From positions 1 through 64,000 of the forward strand of contig CAIVJW010000132.1 of the NCBI GenBank assembly GCA_903906315.1: a stretch of 64,000 nt of DNA, written 5' to 3'. The notes beneath the pieces were generated by a model that saw only the letters and a program-made list of their open reading frames with translations, was not told where the DNA came from and searched no databases. The stretch is from an uncultured delta proteobacterium. GTDB taxonomy: Bacteria; Myxococcota_A; Polyangia; Polyangiales; Polyangiaceae. The translations under genes were made by a program, and so were the position numbers. Shown one piece after another: positions 1 to 8,747 of the stretch; positions within the stretch are counted from its first letter, which is position 1, and every line of letters begins with the position of its first letter.

Positions 1-611
1 CCGTTGAAGAGGCGCGCCTTGTGAAGGGGAAGGAGCACGACGTTCTTCGCGGCCGCGTCGAGGTAAATCGGGACGGTGAGGTCCTGGCCGTCGACGATCG
101 CGAACTTGCCGTCGGCAGCGATCGGGCTCTTGGCGCTGAACCACTTGATCTTGCTGTCGTTGACGAAGCAGTACCCGGTCGTCGGATCCGCCACCGGCTT
201 GGCGCCACCGGTCTTGAGCGTGCCCTTCGCCGTGTCGAACTCGAGGAGCCACGAGAACGTGCCGGTGCCCGTGCCGTAGATCGAGTCGGCGCTCGAGCCG
301 ATGGTGCAGGCCGTGTAGTTCGAGGCGACGGCGTTGTTCACGACCGTCGAGATGACGCCCGACGCGAGCGCCGCGGGCTTGGTCACCGTCAGCTGCGAGA
401 TGCGCAGGCCGAACGTCTTCAGGTCCTTGTTGTCGACGAGCGAGACGCAGTCGGAGATCTCCGTCTTGCAGCCCGCGGCCGACACGGCGCAGGCCGCGCC
501 GCCCGAGTTGCCGCCACCGTTGGTGTTGCTCGGCGTGGTGTCCGAGCTGCAACCGGCGAGCCCGCCGACCGCGGCGACCGCGAAACCAATGATCACGTTC
601 GACAAGCGCAT
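1..611 (-). CDS. Putative secreted lipoprotein, C-terminus cut off by window edge
   Basis: The frame is open from the ATG at 611 to the left edge of the window, so about 203 residues are visible and the end is missing. It begins with a typical lipoprotein signal: a short basic start, a hydrophobic stretch, and a lipobox ending LAGC, followed by a Ser/Thr/Asn/Gly-rich linker. A GGAGG ribosome site lies just upstream of the ATG, which decides the start. The mature part has several Cys residues that may form disulfides. I do not recognise a domain. It would be the last visible gene of the minus-strand run coming from 6114, but a 95-base gap separates it from the kinase gene and it may have its own promoter. 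Confidence 0.8.
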   Translation of the reverse strand, partial: MRLSNVIIGFAVAAVGGLAGCSSDTTPSNTNGGGNSGGAACAVSAAGCKTEISDCVSLVDNKDLKTFGLRISQLTVTKPAALASGVISTVVNNAVASNYTACTIGSSADSIYGTGTGTFSWLLEFDTAKGTLKTGGAKPVADPTTGYCFVNDSKIKWFSAKSPIAADGKFAIVDGQDLTVPIYLDAAAKNVVLLPLHKARLFN

Positions 612-706
612 GTAATCCTCCAAGGATGTCCCGTGGGAAGCGCCAGGATAGCCGCGGAGCCCCCCCAACCTCAATCGTGCGGGGCCGGCGGCGTGCCGGC
701 CCGCCC

Positions 707-1633
707 TCACATCGTGGACGCGCCGAAATCGTAGAGCGCGCGGATCTCGCTCACGCGGCGGGCGATGTCGGACTTCTCGAGTGTGGCGACGCGGCTCGTC
801 CCGACCGCTTCGACGCAGAACGAGGCCGCCGCCGTCGCGTGGATCATCGCGCGCCGCAGCGCGAGCGGGGTGACCTCCGGTAGCCCGGCCAGGTAACCGA
901 GGAACCCGCCCGCGAACGAGTCGCCCGCGCCGGTCGGGTCCACGACGTCCTCGAGCGGGAAGCCCGGCGCAGCGAAGAGCCCGTACTCGTCGAAGAGCAG
1001 CGCGCCGTGCTCGCCTCGCTTGATCACGAGGCGCTTCGGACCGCGACGCAGGATCTCGCGGGCGGCTCGGGAGACGTTGCGAGTACCGGAGAGCTCGCAC
1101 GCCTCCTCGTCGTTGATGACCAGCGTGTCGACGCGGGCGAGCAGCGCCGCGAGCGTCTTGGGCTCGCCGTGGATCCAGAAATTCATCGTGTCCGCGACGA
1201 CGAGCTTCGGCGCACGCACCTGCTCGAGCACCTCGAGCTGCAGCGCCGGGTGAATGTTGCCGAGCAGGAGGAACGGGCTGTCGCGGTACTCGGCCGGGAT
1301 CTTCGGCTGAAAGCTCGCGAACACGTTCAGCTGCGTGTCGAGCGTCGTGCGGTGGACGAGGTCGGCGTCGTAGCGCCCGGCCCAGCGGAACGTCTTGCCC
1401 GTCGCGCGTTCGATGCCGACCGTGTCGATGCCGCGCGCCCGCATGCTGCCGAGCGTGCCTTCGGGGAAGTCGTCGCCCACGACCGCGACGACCCGTACGG
1501 GCGCGAACGTGGACGCGACGAAGGAGGAGTACGTCGCCGAGCCGCCGACGACGTTCGTCGCGTGTCCGCTCGGGAGCTCGAGGTCGTCGAACGCCATCGA
1601 TCCGACGATGAGAATGGGGGATTGGGTGCTCAC
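707..1633 (-). CDS. PfkB-family sugar/nucleoside kinase
   Basis: A 308-residue ribokinase/PfkB-fold kinase that phosphorylates a sugar or nucleoside hydroxyl with ATP in the cytoplasm. The N-terminus carries the substrate-side GG motif (NVVGGSATYSS). The C-terminus has the family signature DPTGAGDSFAGGFLG, with the catalytic base Asp and the anion hole GAGD. The start is GTG with AAGGAG eight bases upstream. It lies 65 bases downstream of the methylthioadenosine phosphorylase gene and is probably co-transcribed with it. That suggests a purine-salvage or sugar-1-phosphate related substrate (adenosine or a methylthio sugar), but the exact substrate cannot be read from sequence. Confidence 0.88.
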   Translation of the reverse strand: MSTQSPILIVGSMAFDDLELPSGHATNVVGGSATYSSFVASTFAPVRVVAVVGDDFPEGTLGSMRARGIDTVGIERATGKTFRWAGRYDADLVHRTTLDTQLNVFASFQPKIPAEYRDSPFLLLGNIHPALQLEVLEQVRAPKLVVADTMNFWIHGEPKTLAALLARVDTLVINDEEACELSGTRNVSRAAREILRRGPKRLVIKRGEHGALLFDEYGLFAAPGFPLEDVVDPTGAGDSFAGGFLGYLAGLPEVTPLALRRAMIHATAAASFCVEAVGTSRVATLEKSDIARRVSEIRALYDFGASTM

Positions 1634-1698
1634 CGGGCGTGCTCCTTACCGTCGTTCCGGTCGAAACGAAAGACCTGTCGCGGGCGCCGCGGCCCGAA

Positions 1699-2565
1699 TC
1701 AGGGCTGCTTGGCGCCGAGGATCCAGTCGAGGCGGGCGCGGACCTCCTCGGTCAGCGCTTCGTCCGAGGTCATGATCGCGTTCTTCAGCGCGTTGCGCGC
1801 GGGGCTCTTCGACACGTCCGGCAGCGCCTCGGCGAGCTTGCGTGCCACTTGCCTTGCGTACTGGACGTTGCTCTTGAGCACGGCGACGACGGCCTCGACG
1901 CTCACGTCCGCCTCGGTCGCGTGCCAGCAGTCGTAATCCGTGGAGAGCGCGAGGGTCGCGTAGGGGAGCTCGGCCTCGCGGGCGAGCTTGGCCTCGGGCA
2001 TGTTCGTCATGCCGATGACGTCCACGCCCCAGGTCCGGTAGAGCAGGCTCTCGGCGCGCGTCGAGAACTGCGGCCCCTCCATGCACACGTAGGTCCCGCC
2101 CTTGTGCACGCGGGCGTTCGTCGTCTTCGCCGCCTGGTGGATGGCGTCCGCCATGATCGGGCAGACCGGATCGGCGAAGGGTACGTGCGCCGCGATGCCG
2201 TCGTCGAAGAACGTCGAGGTGCGTCGCTTGGTGAGGTCGATGAACTGGTCGACCACGACGAGGTCGCCCGGCGCGATGTGCTCCTTCATCGATCCGACCG
2301 CGCTCACGCTCATCACGTGCGTCGCGCCGAGCAGCTTCAGGGCGCAGATGTTCGCGCGGTAGTTGATGGTCGACGGCGAGTGCCGGTGCCCGCGCCCGTG
2401 CCGTGGCAGGAAGAGCAGCGTGGTGTCCGTGCCGCGCATGCGGCCCCGCACGATCGCGTCGCTCGGCGCCCCGAAGGGCGTCGACACGTGCAGCTCCTCG
2501 ACGTCCTCGAGGTCGTCCGCGACGTAAAGCCCGCTCCCACCGATGACCGCAAGCACTCCGGGCAT
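1699..2565 (-). CDS. mtnP: S-methyl-5'-thioadenosine phosphorylase
   Basis: A 288-residue purine-nucleoside phosphorylase of the MTAP type. It cleaves 5'-methylthioadenosine with phosphate to adenine and methylthioribose-1-phosphate, in methionine salvage and polyamine by-product recycling. Visible motifs are the N-terminal IGGSGLY phosphate site, LPRHGRGHRHSP, NYRANI, the CMEGPQFSTRAES block, MTNMPEAKLAREAE, and TDYDCWH, which is typical of MTAP rather than classical PNP. The gene starts one base after the stop of gmk and is followed by the PfkB kinase, so it sits inside a transcription unit of nucleotide genes. A strict inosine/guanosine phosphorylase is the main alternative. Confidence 0.92.
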   Translation of the reverse strand: MPGVLAVIGGSGLYVADDLEDVEELHVSTPFGAPSDAIVRGRMRGTDTTLLFLPRHGRGHRHSPSTINYRANICALKLLGATHVMSVSAVGSMKEHIAPGDLVVVDQFIDLTKRRTSTFFDDGIAAHVPFADPVCPIMADAIHQAAKTTNARVHKGGTYVCMEGPQFSTRAESLLYRTWGVDVIGMTNMPEAKLAREAELPYATLALSTDYDCWHATEADVSVEAVVAVLKSNVQYARQVARKLAEALPDVSKSPARNALKNAIMTSDEALTEEVRARLDWILGAKQP

Positions 2566-2566
2566 G

Positions 2567-3199
2567 TCAGCGTCCCTTCCACTCGGCGAGGAGCTTCTCG
2601 CACAGCCTCGCGTGGCGGTGGCGCCGCGCGCGCTCGGCGTACACCACCGCGCGGAGCTCCTCGTAGGCCCGCGTGATGTCGTCGTTCACGATCACGTAGT
2701 CGAAGAAGCCATAGTGCTCGATCTCGCCCTTGGAGTTCTCGAGTCGGCGCCGCGTCGTCGGTTCGTCCTCGGTCCCGCGACCGCGCAGCCGTCGCTCGAG
2801 CTCGCCGAGCGAGGGGGGCAGAATGAACGCGGCCACGGCCTCGGGCAGGGCGGCCTTGATCTGCCGCGCTCCCTGGTGATCGATGTCGAACAGCATGCCG
2901 CGCGCCGTCGCGCGGGCGACCTCGATCTCGTGGAGCGACGTGCCGTAGAGGTGCCCGTGTACCTGCGCCCACTCGGCGAAGGCGCCGGCGCGGATCATCT
3001 GCTCGAAGACGTCGCGCTCGACGAAGTGGTACTCGCGCCCGTCGACCTCGGTCGGCCGCGGCCTCCGCGTCGTGTGGGACACCGAGAACCGCAGGCCCGG
3101 GAACTCGCCACGGAGGCGGTTGCAGAGCGTCGTCTTCCCGGCGCCGGACGGCGACGAGACGATGAGGAGGAGGAAGTCGTTCGAAAGCTCAAGCGCCAT
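2567..3199 (-). CDS. gmk: Guanylate kinase
   Basis: A 210-residue guanylate kinase (GMP + ATP to GDP + ADP). The P-loop SSPSGAGKTTL lies near residue 16. The GMP-binding region follows (SHTTRRPRPTEVDGREYHFV), then the EWAQVHGHLYGTS segment and the lid with conserved Arg residues (RRLRGRGTEDEPTTRRRLE). Length is close to the family norm. It lies 13 bases after yicC, an arrangement found in many bacteria, and its stop is one base from the mtnP start. Confidence 0.96.
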   Translation of the reverse strand: MALELSNDFLLLIVSSPSGAGKTTLCNRLRGEFPGLRFSVSHTTRRPRPTEVDGREYHFVERDVFEQMIRAGAFAEWAQVHGHLYGTSLHEIEVARATARGMLFDIDHQGARQIKAALPEAVAAFILPPSLGELERRLRGRGTEDEPTTRRRLENSKGEIEHYGFFDYVIVNDDITRAYEELRAVVYAERARRHRHARLCEKLLAEWKGR

Positions 3200-3212
3200 G
3201 TCACTCCGGGCG

Positions 3213-4082
3213 TCACTCGACGTTCTGGACCTGCTCGCGCAGGCGCTCGAGCTCGACCTTCATCGCGACGACGAGCTGGGAAACCTGCGCATCTTGCGCC
3301 TTGGCTCCGAGCGTGTTCGCCTCGCGGACCATCTCCTGCAAGAGGAAGTCGAGCCGCCGCCCGATGGGCTCGCCCTCGGGGGTCAGGAGCGCGCCCTCGA
3401 ACTGCTCGACGTGGCTGCCGAGCCGGGTGAGCTCCTCGCTGATGTCGCCGCGCTCGGCGAGCAGCGCGATCTCGACCTCGAGCCGCGTCGGATCGGCGGC
3501 GACCTCGCTGCCTGCGAGGAGGCGGTCGATGCGCTCGCGCAGCCGGCGGCGAATGCCCTCCCGGGCGCCGTCGGCTCGCGCGTCGACCTCGCCGACGAGG
3601 CGCTTCACGGTGGTGGATCGGCTGCTCAGGTCGCCGAGGATGGCCTCGCCTTCGCGCCGGCACATCGCGTCCATCCCGGTGATCGCCCGCTCGATGGCGG
3701 CTCTCACGGCGGTACGCAGCGCGACGAGCTCGGGGCCCGCTGGCGGTACGAACAGATCGGGCACCGCGGCGAGGAGCGAGAGCGGCAGGTCCGTGCCCGG
3801 GGCGAGCTCGTCTCGAATCTCGCCCAGCGCTCGCAGCGCCGTCCGCGCGCGCGCCTTGTCGAGCACGCACGGGACGACCACCGCGCCCTCGGTCCGCACC
3901 ACCAGCTCGACGCGCCCGCGGCGCAGCTGTTCTCGCGCGACTTGCTCGGCGAACAAGGTCAAGTCCGCGAGCTCGCGCGGCATGCGAGCGCGCACGTCGA
4001 GGAACCGCTGGTTGACGGACCGGATCTCGGCGACGACACGCCCATCGGCGAACGGTACGTCGCCGATCCCGAACCCGGTCAT
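3213..4082 (-). CDS. yicC: YicC-family endoribonuclease
   Basis: A 289-residue YicC-family protein. The family is known as a stress-linked endoribonuclease found next to gmk. The protein starts at the conserved MTGFG motif, which fixes the start at 4082 within a longer open frame. It has the N-terminal EIRSVNQRFLDV segment and the C-terminal block EVEIALLAERGDISEELTRL followed by GRRLDFLLQEMVREANT, both hallmarks of the family. It is positioned between the sugar epimerase and gmk in the same direction. Full length with no anomalies. Confidence 0.95.
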   Translation of the reverse strand: MTGFGIGDVPFADGRVVAEIRSVNQRFLDVRARMPRELADLTLFAEQVAREQLRRGRVELVVRTEGAVVVPCVLDKARARTALRALGEIRDELAPGTDLPLSLLAAVPDLFVPPAGPELVALRTAVRAAIERAITGMDAMCRREGEAILGDLSSRSTTVKRLVGEVDARADGAREGIRRRLRERIDRLLAGSEVAADPTRLEVEIALLAERGDISEELTRLGSHVEQFEGALLTPEGEPIGRRLDFLLQEMVREANTLGAKAQDAQVSQLVVAMKVELERLREQVQNVE

Positions 4083-4105
4083 GCTTCGCACGTCGACCCG
4101 GGCGG

Positions 4106-5140
4106 CTACGCCGCCCCCCTCCCGAACACGCTCGACGAAAGCTCGGCCTTGCCGGGCACGATCGTCGACGCCGCGGCGACGCGCCCCTCGGTCCGGAGCG
4201 TGCGAAGGTAGCGCACCGTCGGCTCGATGCCGTCCTCCCAGCGCACGCGGGGCTCGTAGCCGAGCAGCTCGCCCGCGCGCGAGATGTCGGCGAGCGAGTG
4301 ACGGATGTCGCCCGGGCGCTCGGCGACGTGTCGCACGTCGACGGGGCGGCCGAGCACGCGCTCGATCTCGCGGCAGAGGTCGTTCAGCGCGATCCGCCGG
4401 CCGCCGGCCACGTTCACCACCTGGCCCGTGAGGCGCTTCGGCGAGGCGGCGGCGAGCAGGTTCGCGCGCACGCAGTTGTCGACGTAGCAGAAGTCGCGTG
4501 TCTGCTCGCCGTCGCCGTAGATCTGGATCGGCTCTCCCGCGAGGGCCCAGCTCACGAAGCGCGGAATGGCGGCGGCGTAGGCCCCGTTCGGCGTCTGGTT
4601 CGGGCCGAAGACGTTGAAGTAACGGAGGTTCAAGGTCTCGAGGCCGTAGAGCGCAGCGAAGACCTCGAGGTACTTCTCGCACGCCAGCTTCGTGACCGCG
4701 TAGGGCGAGAGCGGCAGCGCGGCCATGTCCTCGCGCTTCGGCAGCTCGGGCGTCTCGCCGTAGGCCGATGAGGAGGCCGCGAAGACGAGGCGCCTGACGC
4801 CCGATCGGCGCGCGACGTCCAGGACGGTGACCGTCCCGCCGACGTTCACGGCGTCCGACTCGACCGGCGTCTCGACGCTGCGGGGCACCGAGCCGAGCGC
4901 GGCCTCGTGGAACACGACCTCCACGCCCGCGACCGCTCTCGCGACCGCATCGGCGTCGCGGATGTCGCCCTCGATTCGCTCGATGAGGGATTGTTCCGGG
5001 ATGCCGTCGAGGTGCTCCCACGAGCCCGTCGAGACGTTGTCGAGGATGCGAACCCGCTCGCCCGCCGAAGCGAGGGCCGCGACGAGGTTCGACCCGATGA
5101 AGCCGGCGCCGCCGGTGACGAGGTACCGTGCCTTTGCCAT
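4106..5140 (-). CDS. NAD-dependent sugar epimerase/dehydratase (SDR family)
   Basis: A 344-residue extended short-chain dehydrogenase. The Rossmann motif TGGAGFIGSN is at the N-terminus. The catalytic triad region is visible as SSSAYG followed by YAVTK. The NVFGPNQTPNGAYAAAIPRF and GDGEQTRDFCYVDN blocks match UDP-glucose/UDP-N-acetylglucosamine 4-epimerases of the WbpP/Gne type. It probably makes a UDP-hexose for polysaccharide or glycan synthesis. The start has an AGGA ribosome site a few bases upstream. The neighbouring yicC and gmk do not reveal the pathway. A dTDP-glucose dehydratase is less likely from the motifs. Confidence 0.88.
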   Translation of the reverse strand: MAKARYLVTGGAGFIGSNLVAALASAGERVRILDNVSTGSWEHLDGIPEQSLIERIEGDIRDADAVARAVAGVEVVFHEAALGSVPRSVETPVESDAVNVGGTVTVLDVARRSGVRRLVFAASSSAYGETPELPKREDMAALPLSPYAVTKLACEKYLEVFAALYGLETLNLRYFNVFGPNQTPNGAYAAAIPRFVSWALAGEPIQIYGDGEQTRDFCYVDNCVRANLLAAASPKRLTGQVVNVAGGRRIALNDLCREIERVLGRPVDVRHVAERPGDIRHSLADISRAGELLGYEPRVRWEDGIEPTVRYLRTLRTEGRVAAASTIVPGKAELSSSVFGRGAA

Positions 5141-5250
5141 GTCCTGCTCCGATGGGCCGGGCCGAATCGGCCGACCCCGCGCTTCTCGCGCTTCTCGCGC
5201 TCGACCGTCCTATCACGGCGCCAGCCGCGGAGGAGGGGCGAGTTCGTTCG

Positions 5251-5568
5251 CTATGGCTTCTTGAAGAGGGAGTCGAGCCGGGCCTTCGCGGCCGCCTGCC
5301 GGGCGCTCGGATCCTCCGGGACGCCGCTCTTGAACGTGAAGAACGTGCAGAAATTCGAGCGCTCGCGGTCCGGTATGTACTCGGCGATGTGCTCGCGGCA
5401 CTGGTTGTGCGCGGACGGCTCCCAGTACTCGCAGTTCTTGCAGCAGTAGAGGTCGACACCGCAGTGCGGGCAGGTGTCGGCGCGCTGGAGCTTCACCTCG
5501 AAGACCAGCTCGTTTTTGCACTTGTGGCAGAAGTGGCGCTTCTGCTCGAGCTTCGGGATCCAGCTCAT
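5251..5568 (-). CDS. Small zinc-ribbon protein
   Basis: A 105-residue protein dominated by metal-binding Cys pairs: HFCHKCK, CPHCG, CCKNCEYW and a later CREH. This suggests two zinc ribbons in the first 60 residues and a possible third site. The C-terminal third is charged with a short helical stretch. Similar small proteins occur next to general housekeeping genes in myxobacteria, but I cannot assign a role. A nucleic-acid or chaperone-type zinc ribbon is plausible. It lies between the DUF507 gene and the epimerase in the same direction. Confidence 0.82.
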   Translation of the reverse strand: MSWIPKLEQKRHFCHKCKNELVFEVKLQRADTCPHCGVDLYCCKNCEYWEPSAHNQCREHIAEYIPDRERSNFCTFFTFKSGVPEDPSARQAAAKARLDSLFKKP

Positions 5569-5601
5569 CGTTCCGCTCCGCCTCGACGGTCGGTCGCCCG
5601 C

Positions 5602-6114
5602 TCAGCGCAGCCCTTTGCGCCGCTGAACGTCGCTCATGACGCGCTGGTATTCGATCTCCCAGGTGCGAGAGCCCTCCTGGAGGTGCTTGAGCTGCCCGCG
5701 GACCTCGCTCTCGAGCGCCTCTTCGACCTCGAGGTGCTTCTTGAGCACGGGACGCATGCGCCGGCGGAGGTCGTGGTCCTGCGCGAACACCTCGTCGACG
5801 TTGCCCGAGTGGAGCAGCATCTCGATGAGTTGATCGAGGAGGAAGTCCAGGAGGTCGTCGCCGACCTTGATGCCCTTCTGCTCGGCCGCGAGCTTCTTGA
5901 CGCGGGCGAACTCGCTCTGCGGAAGCCCACGGGCTTCCATTGTGCTCTTCGCCTTTTCCGTTACCTCGCGTTCCTGTTGGAGGTAGCTCGTGAACACCGA
6001 CTGCACGTCGAGCACGACCTCCTTCTTCGACTCGCACTCGATGTCACCCCCCGCGACGAGCGCTTCGACGAGCTCCTCGCTGAGGGGGGCGATTTTGCCA
6101 CTAAAGAGACGCAT
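5602..6114 (-). CDS. DUF507-family protein
   Basis: A 170-residue protein starting MRLFSGKIAPLSEELVEAL, the typical DUF507 opening. That is why I place the start at 6114 rather than the longer frame to 6186. DUF507 proteins are short helical proteins of unknown function, common in deltaproteobacteria, Aquificae and related groups. A region around residues 90-120 contains SGNVDEVFAQDHDLRRRM. It is mirrored by a second protein at 59493-60779 in this window, so the two are paralogues. It heads the long minus-strand run ending with the kinase and lipoprotein genes, and diverges from the Crp-type regulator. Confidence 0.85.
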   Translation of the reverse strand: MRLFSGKIAPLSEELVEALVAGGDIECESKKEVVLDVQSVFTSYLQQEREVTEKAKSTMEARGLPQSEFARVKKLAAEQKGIKVGDDLLDFLLDQLIEMLLHSGNVDEVFAQDHDLRRRMRPVLKKHLEVEEALESEVRGQLKHLQEGSRTWEIEYQRVMSDVQRRKGLR

Positions 6115-6413
6115 CCGGCGATCCGTAGCACGGGGCAGAAGCACAGAAGTGCTGCCCGGGTGGATTGAGTTCTCGCTCGAGCTCACCCGGCGGCGAACGA
6201 CTCAGCCGGAGGCCGGCGAAAGGTACGAGCCGCATCTCTCGGATGTCAACGTACCCATTCGATTTCGAGGCCGAAAGCGGACCAAAACGCGCGCGACGGT
6301 GGTCGCGGCCACGGCGCCTCCCGATGGGAGGGCCGAGGCCGGGGGGCCGGCATTCAAACCCGGGCCGGGTGTCTTCTGGCCCCAGCAGTACCGACGAACC
6401 AGGAGCACCAGAA

Positions 6414-7175
6414 ATGATGATCGGTAAGGAAGCCTTGGCGCGAAACATGCGAGTCCGACCCTCGACGCTCGGCAACGACGGAGGGCTCGACCTCGACGCC
6501 CGCAAGCGGCGGATCCTCCGCCGGTCCGCCATCGCGAACGCGGCCTCGGCAGCCTCGCAGAGCGCGCTGTGCGACGGTGGCACGATCCGACGCGTTTCGC
6601 GGGGACGGATCCTCGCCGCCCAGGGCGACCCGGCTACGGCCATCGCCTTCGTCGGCATGGGGCGGGTCCGGCTCGCCCGGGCGATGAGCGACGGCCGCAA
6701 CCTCTCGCTCGGATATCGAGGGATCGGCGACATGCTGGGCGAGGCCGCCCTCGGCGCCGCCGCCACGCACCGCGAGAGCGCGGTCGCGGCGGAGGACGTC
6801 GAGGCGCTGAGCGTGCCGGTCGCTACGCTCCGCGGTCTCATGGTGCAGGATGGCGGCCTCGCCGCGGCGCTCATGGTCGTCATGGTCGAGCGGCAGGGCG
6901 ACACGGAGGAGCGTCTCGCGTCCATGCTCTTCCGCAATGTCGAGTCGCGGCTCGCCGAGTTCCTCCTCAAGGCGATGACCCGCTGGGGCATCCCCGACCC
7001 GCGTGGCGTCCTCATCGCCGCTCCGTTCACTCACCAGGAGATGGCGAGCATGATCGGGTCGACGCGCGAGACGGTCACGCTCACGCTGGGCGATCTGCGC
7101 CGCCGCGGCGTGCTCGAGGTCGACCGCCGGCGCATCGTCGTGCTCGACCGCGAGGCACTTCGCCAGCGAGTGTGA
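6414..7175 (+). CDS. Crp/Fnr-family transcription regulator
   Basis: A 253-residue regulator. An N-terminal cyclic-nucleotide-binding-like beta-barrel (about residues 45-170) is followed by a C-terminal winged helix with FTHQEMASMIGSTRETVTLT, the recognition helix region of Crp/Fnr proteins. No Fnr-type Cys cluster is visible, so iron-sulfur sensing is unlikely. The ligand is unknown. The open frame extends further upstream, but the ATG at 6414 has AGGAG eight bases before it and is preferred. The 299-base gap to the divergent DUF507 gene probably holds promoters for both. Confidence 0.9.
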   Translation: MMIGKEALARNMRVRPSTLGNDGGLDLDARKRRILRRSAIANAASAASQSALCDGGTIRRVSRGRILAAQGDPATAIAFVGMGRVRLARAMSDGRNLSLGYRGIGDMLGEAALGAAATHRESAVAAEDVEALSVPVATLRGLMVQDGGLAAALMVVMVERQGDTEERLASMLFRNVESRLAEFLLKAMTRWGIPDPRGVLIAAPFTHQEMASMIGSTRETVTLTLGDLRRRGVLEVDRRRIVVLDREALRQRV

Positions 7176-7286
7176 GCGCTTCCGTGGGCCGGCCCCGGCT
7201 TCCCGGGGCGGCGCCGCCGCGTCTGGCCCCGGTCGGTTCCCGAGGATTCCTGCGCGTCCCCTCGCGGACACCGGGGCACACAGGAT

Positions 7287-8732
7287 ATGATGCCGGGTCC
7301 CGGCCCCCGCCGTGAACCGATGGAACTCGACGACGACCTTCCGGACCTTCCTCCTCTCGAGCTAGCCAGCGCGCGTCCGCGGGCCGCCGCGGGGCCCCCG
7401 GCGTCCGCATCCCCCATGCCACAAGGGGCGGCGCAGGCGTCCGACTCGCACGTGGACGACGACCTCGACGACGGCGTCGAGGGCCTGCCGAGCCTCGAGC
7501 TGGCGAACCTGACGTCAGCGCCCGCGTCGTCGCGTGGCGCGGCCGCACCGTCCTCCTCGCCCGGCGGCACGCCGGCGCCACCGTCCGGGCAGCCCGGTAC
7601 GCCGCGTCCCGCGCCCGCCGCGAGGCCCACGCCTGCGCCCGCGGTGTCGGTGCGCCCGGCCGTGTTCGTCGATCCGATCGACGTCGTCGCGTTCGCCAAT
7701 TACGGCGCGGCGCCCCGGGCGTGGTTCGAGGCGCCCATCTACGCCGTCCGCGTCATGCAGCGGCAGCGCGATCTCGGGCGCGAGCTCGCTCGCCAGCGCA
7801 AGCTCGCCAGCGACGCGGACGACGCGGTCGTGGAGCGCATGGCGCGCGCAGCCGAAGCCCTCCGGGGTCGGATCGATCCGGAGCACCCGGCCATCGGTCT
7901 GTACGGACAGCTCGGCAAGTACGACGAGCTCACGCAGTCGAGGTCCGTCGCGCTCCACGAAACGAGCCGGCAGTACGCCGAGCAGCTCGCGCAGGTCGAC
8001 GAGCGCATGTCGGCCGAAGAGGAGCAGCGGAGCAAGCTCGCGCGCCTCGTGGAGGACGCCGCGCTCGAGCTCGGCCGGCTGAGCGCCGAACGCGCGCGCA
8101 ACGAAGCCAAGAGCAAGCGGATCGAGATCGAGCTGCGGAGCGCGCACGACGCCGCCCGCCTCGCCGCCGGCCCGGACGCCAAGTTCGCCCCGCCCGAGCA
8201 CGCGCACCGGATCGCCGCGCTCGAGTCCGACAAGGCAGCGCGCGCCGCCGAGCTGGTGCCGATCATGGAGGCGTGGACGGACGCGGCCGAGGTCGCGCGC
8301 CGCCGCCAGAGCGACGAGCGCGAGGCCCGCAAGAAGGTCACGGCGCTGCGCGACGAGCGCAAGCGCATCGAGCAGACGGCCGAGCACCAGCTCGAGGTTC
8401 GCTCCGAGGGTGCGCGGCAAGCCGAGCGCGATCGCTTCGCGGCGTACGCCGAGGTCGCGCGCGCCGTGCTGGCCAAGCGGCCCGACGACCTCACCGAGGC
8501 CGAGCGCGGCGACATCGCCGCCGCGGAGAAGCGCCTCGCGGCAGCGGAGCGCGACCTCGAGCTCCACGTTCGTGCGTTCGAGGCGGCCGATCAGCCGGCG
8601 CTGCGCAAGGGTCTCGCCCTGATGCTCGGTGGCGTCGTCCTCGTGCTGGTCCTGTTCGTCGCAGCCATCGTCCGGTCGGGCCCGGCCGACTCGCCCTCGC
8701 CTCGCTCCGCGCCGCCCGCCACCAGCCGCTGA
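7287..8732 (+). CDS. Coiled-coil protein with C-terminal membrane anchor
   Basis: About 481 residues. The N-terminal 110 residues are acidic and Pro/Ala-rich, with two copies of a short motif (LPPLELA and LPSLELA), each preceded by an Asp-rich run. From about residue 135 to 440 the protein is almost continuous charged helix (repeated Glu/Arg/Ala heptads), predicted coiled coil. A single hydrophobic helix (LMLGGVVLVLVLFVAAIV) near residues 448-466 leads to a short Ser/Pro tail. It is probably a tail-anchored or inner-membrane structural protein. I recognise no enzyme domain. The start is uncertain: ATG at 7287 or 7290, or the MELDDD start at 7320. A TATGAT box overlaps the first two. Confidence 0.75.
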   Translation: MMPGPGPRREPMELDDDLPDLPPLELASARPRAAAGPPASASPMPQGAAQASDSHVDDDLDDGVEGLPSLELANLTSAPASSRGAAAPSSSPGGTPAPPSGQPGTPRPAPAARPTPAPAVSVRPAVFVDPIDVVAFANYGAAPRAWFEAPIYAVRVMQRQRDLGRELARQRKLASDADDAVVERMARAAEALRGRIDPEHPAIGLYGQLGKYDELTQSRSVALHETSRQYAEQLAQVDERMSAEEEQRSKLARLVEDAALELGRLSAERARNEAKSKRIEIELRSAHDAARLAAGPDAKFAPPEHAHRIAALESDKAARAAELVPIMEAWTDAAEVARRRQSDEREARKKVTALRDERKRIEQTAEHQLEVRSEGARQAERDRFAAYAEVARAVLAKRPDDLTEAERGDIAAAEKRLAAAERDLELHVRAFEAADQPALRKGLALMLGGVVLVLVLFVAAIVRSGPADSPSPRSAPPATSR

Positions 8733-8747
8733 CCGAGACGCGCGTCG

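Noticed and set aside
5176-5204. Short tandem GCGCTTCTC repeats before the epimerase gene
   Set aside because: Only about two and a half copies. They are easily produced by the base bias, and there is no sign of function.
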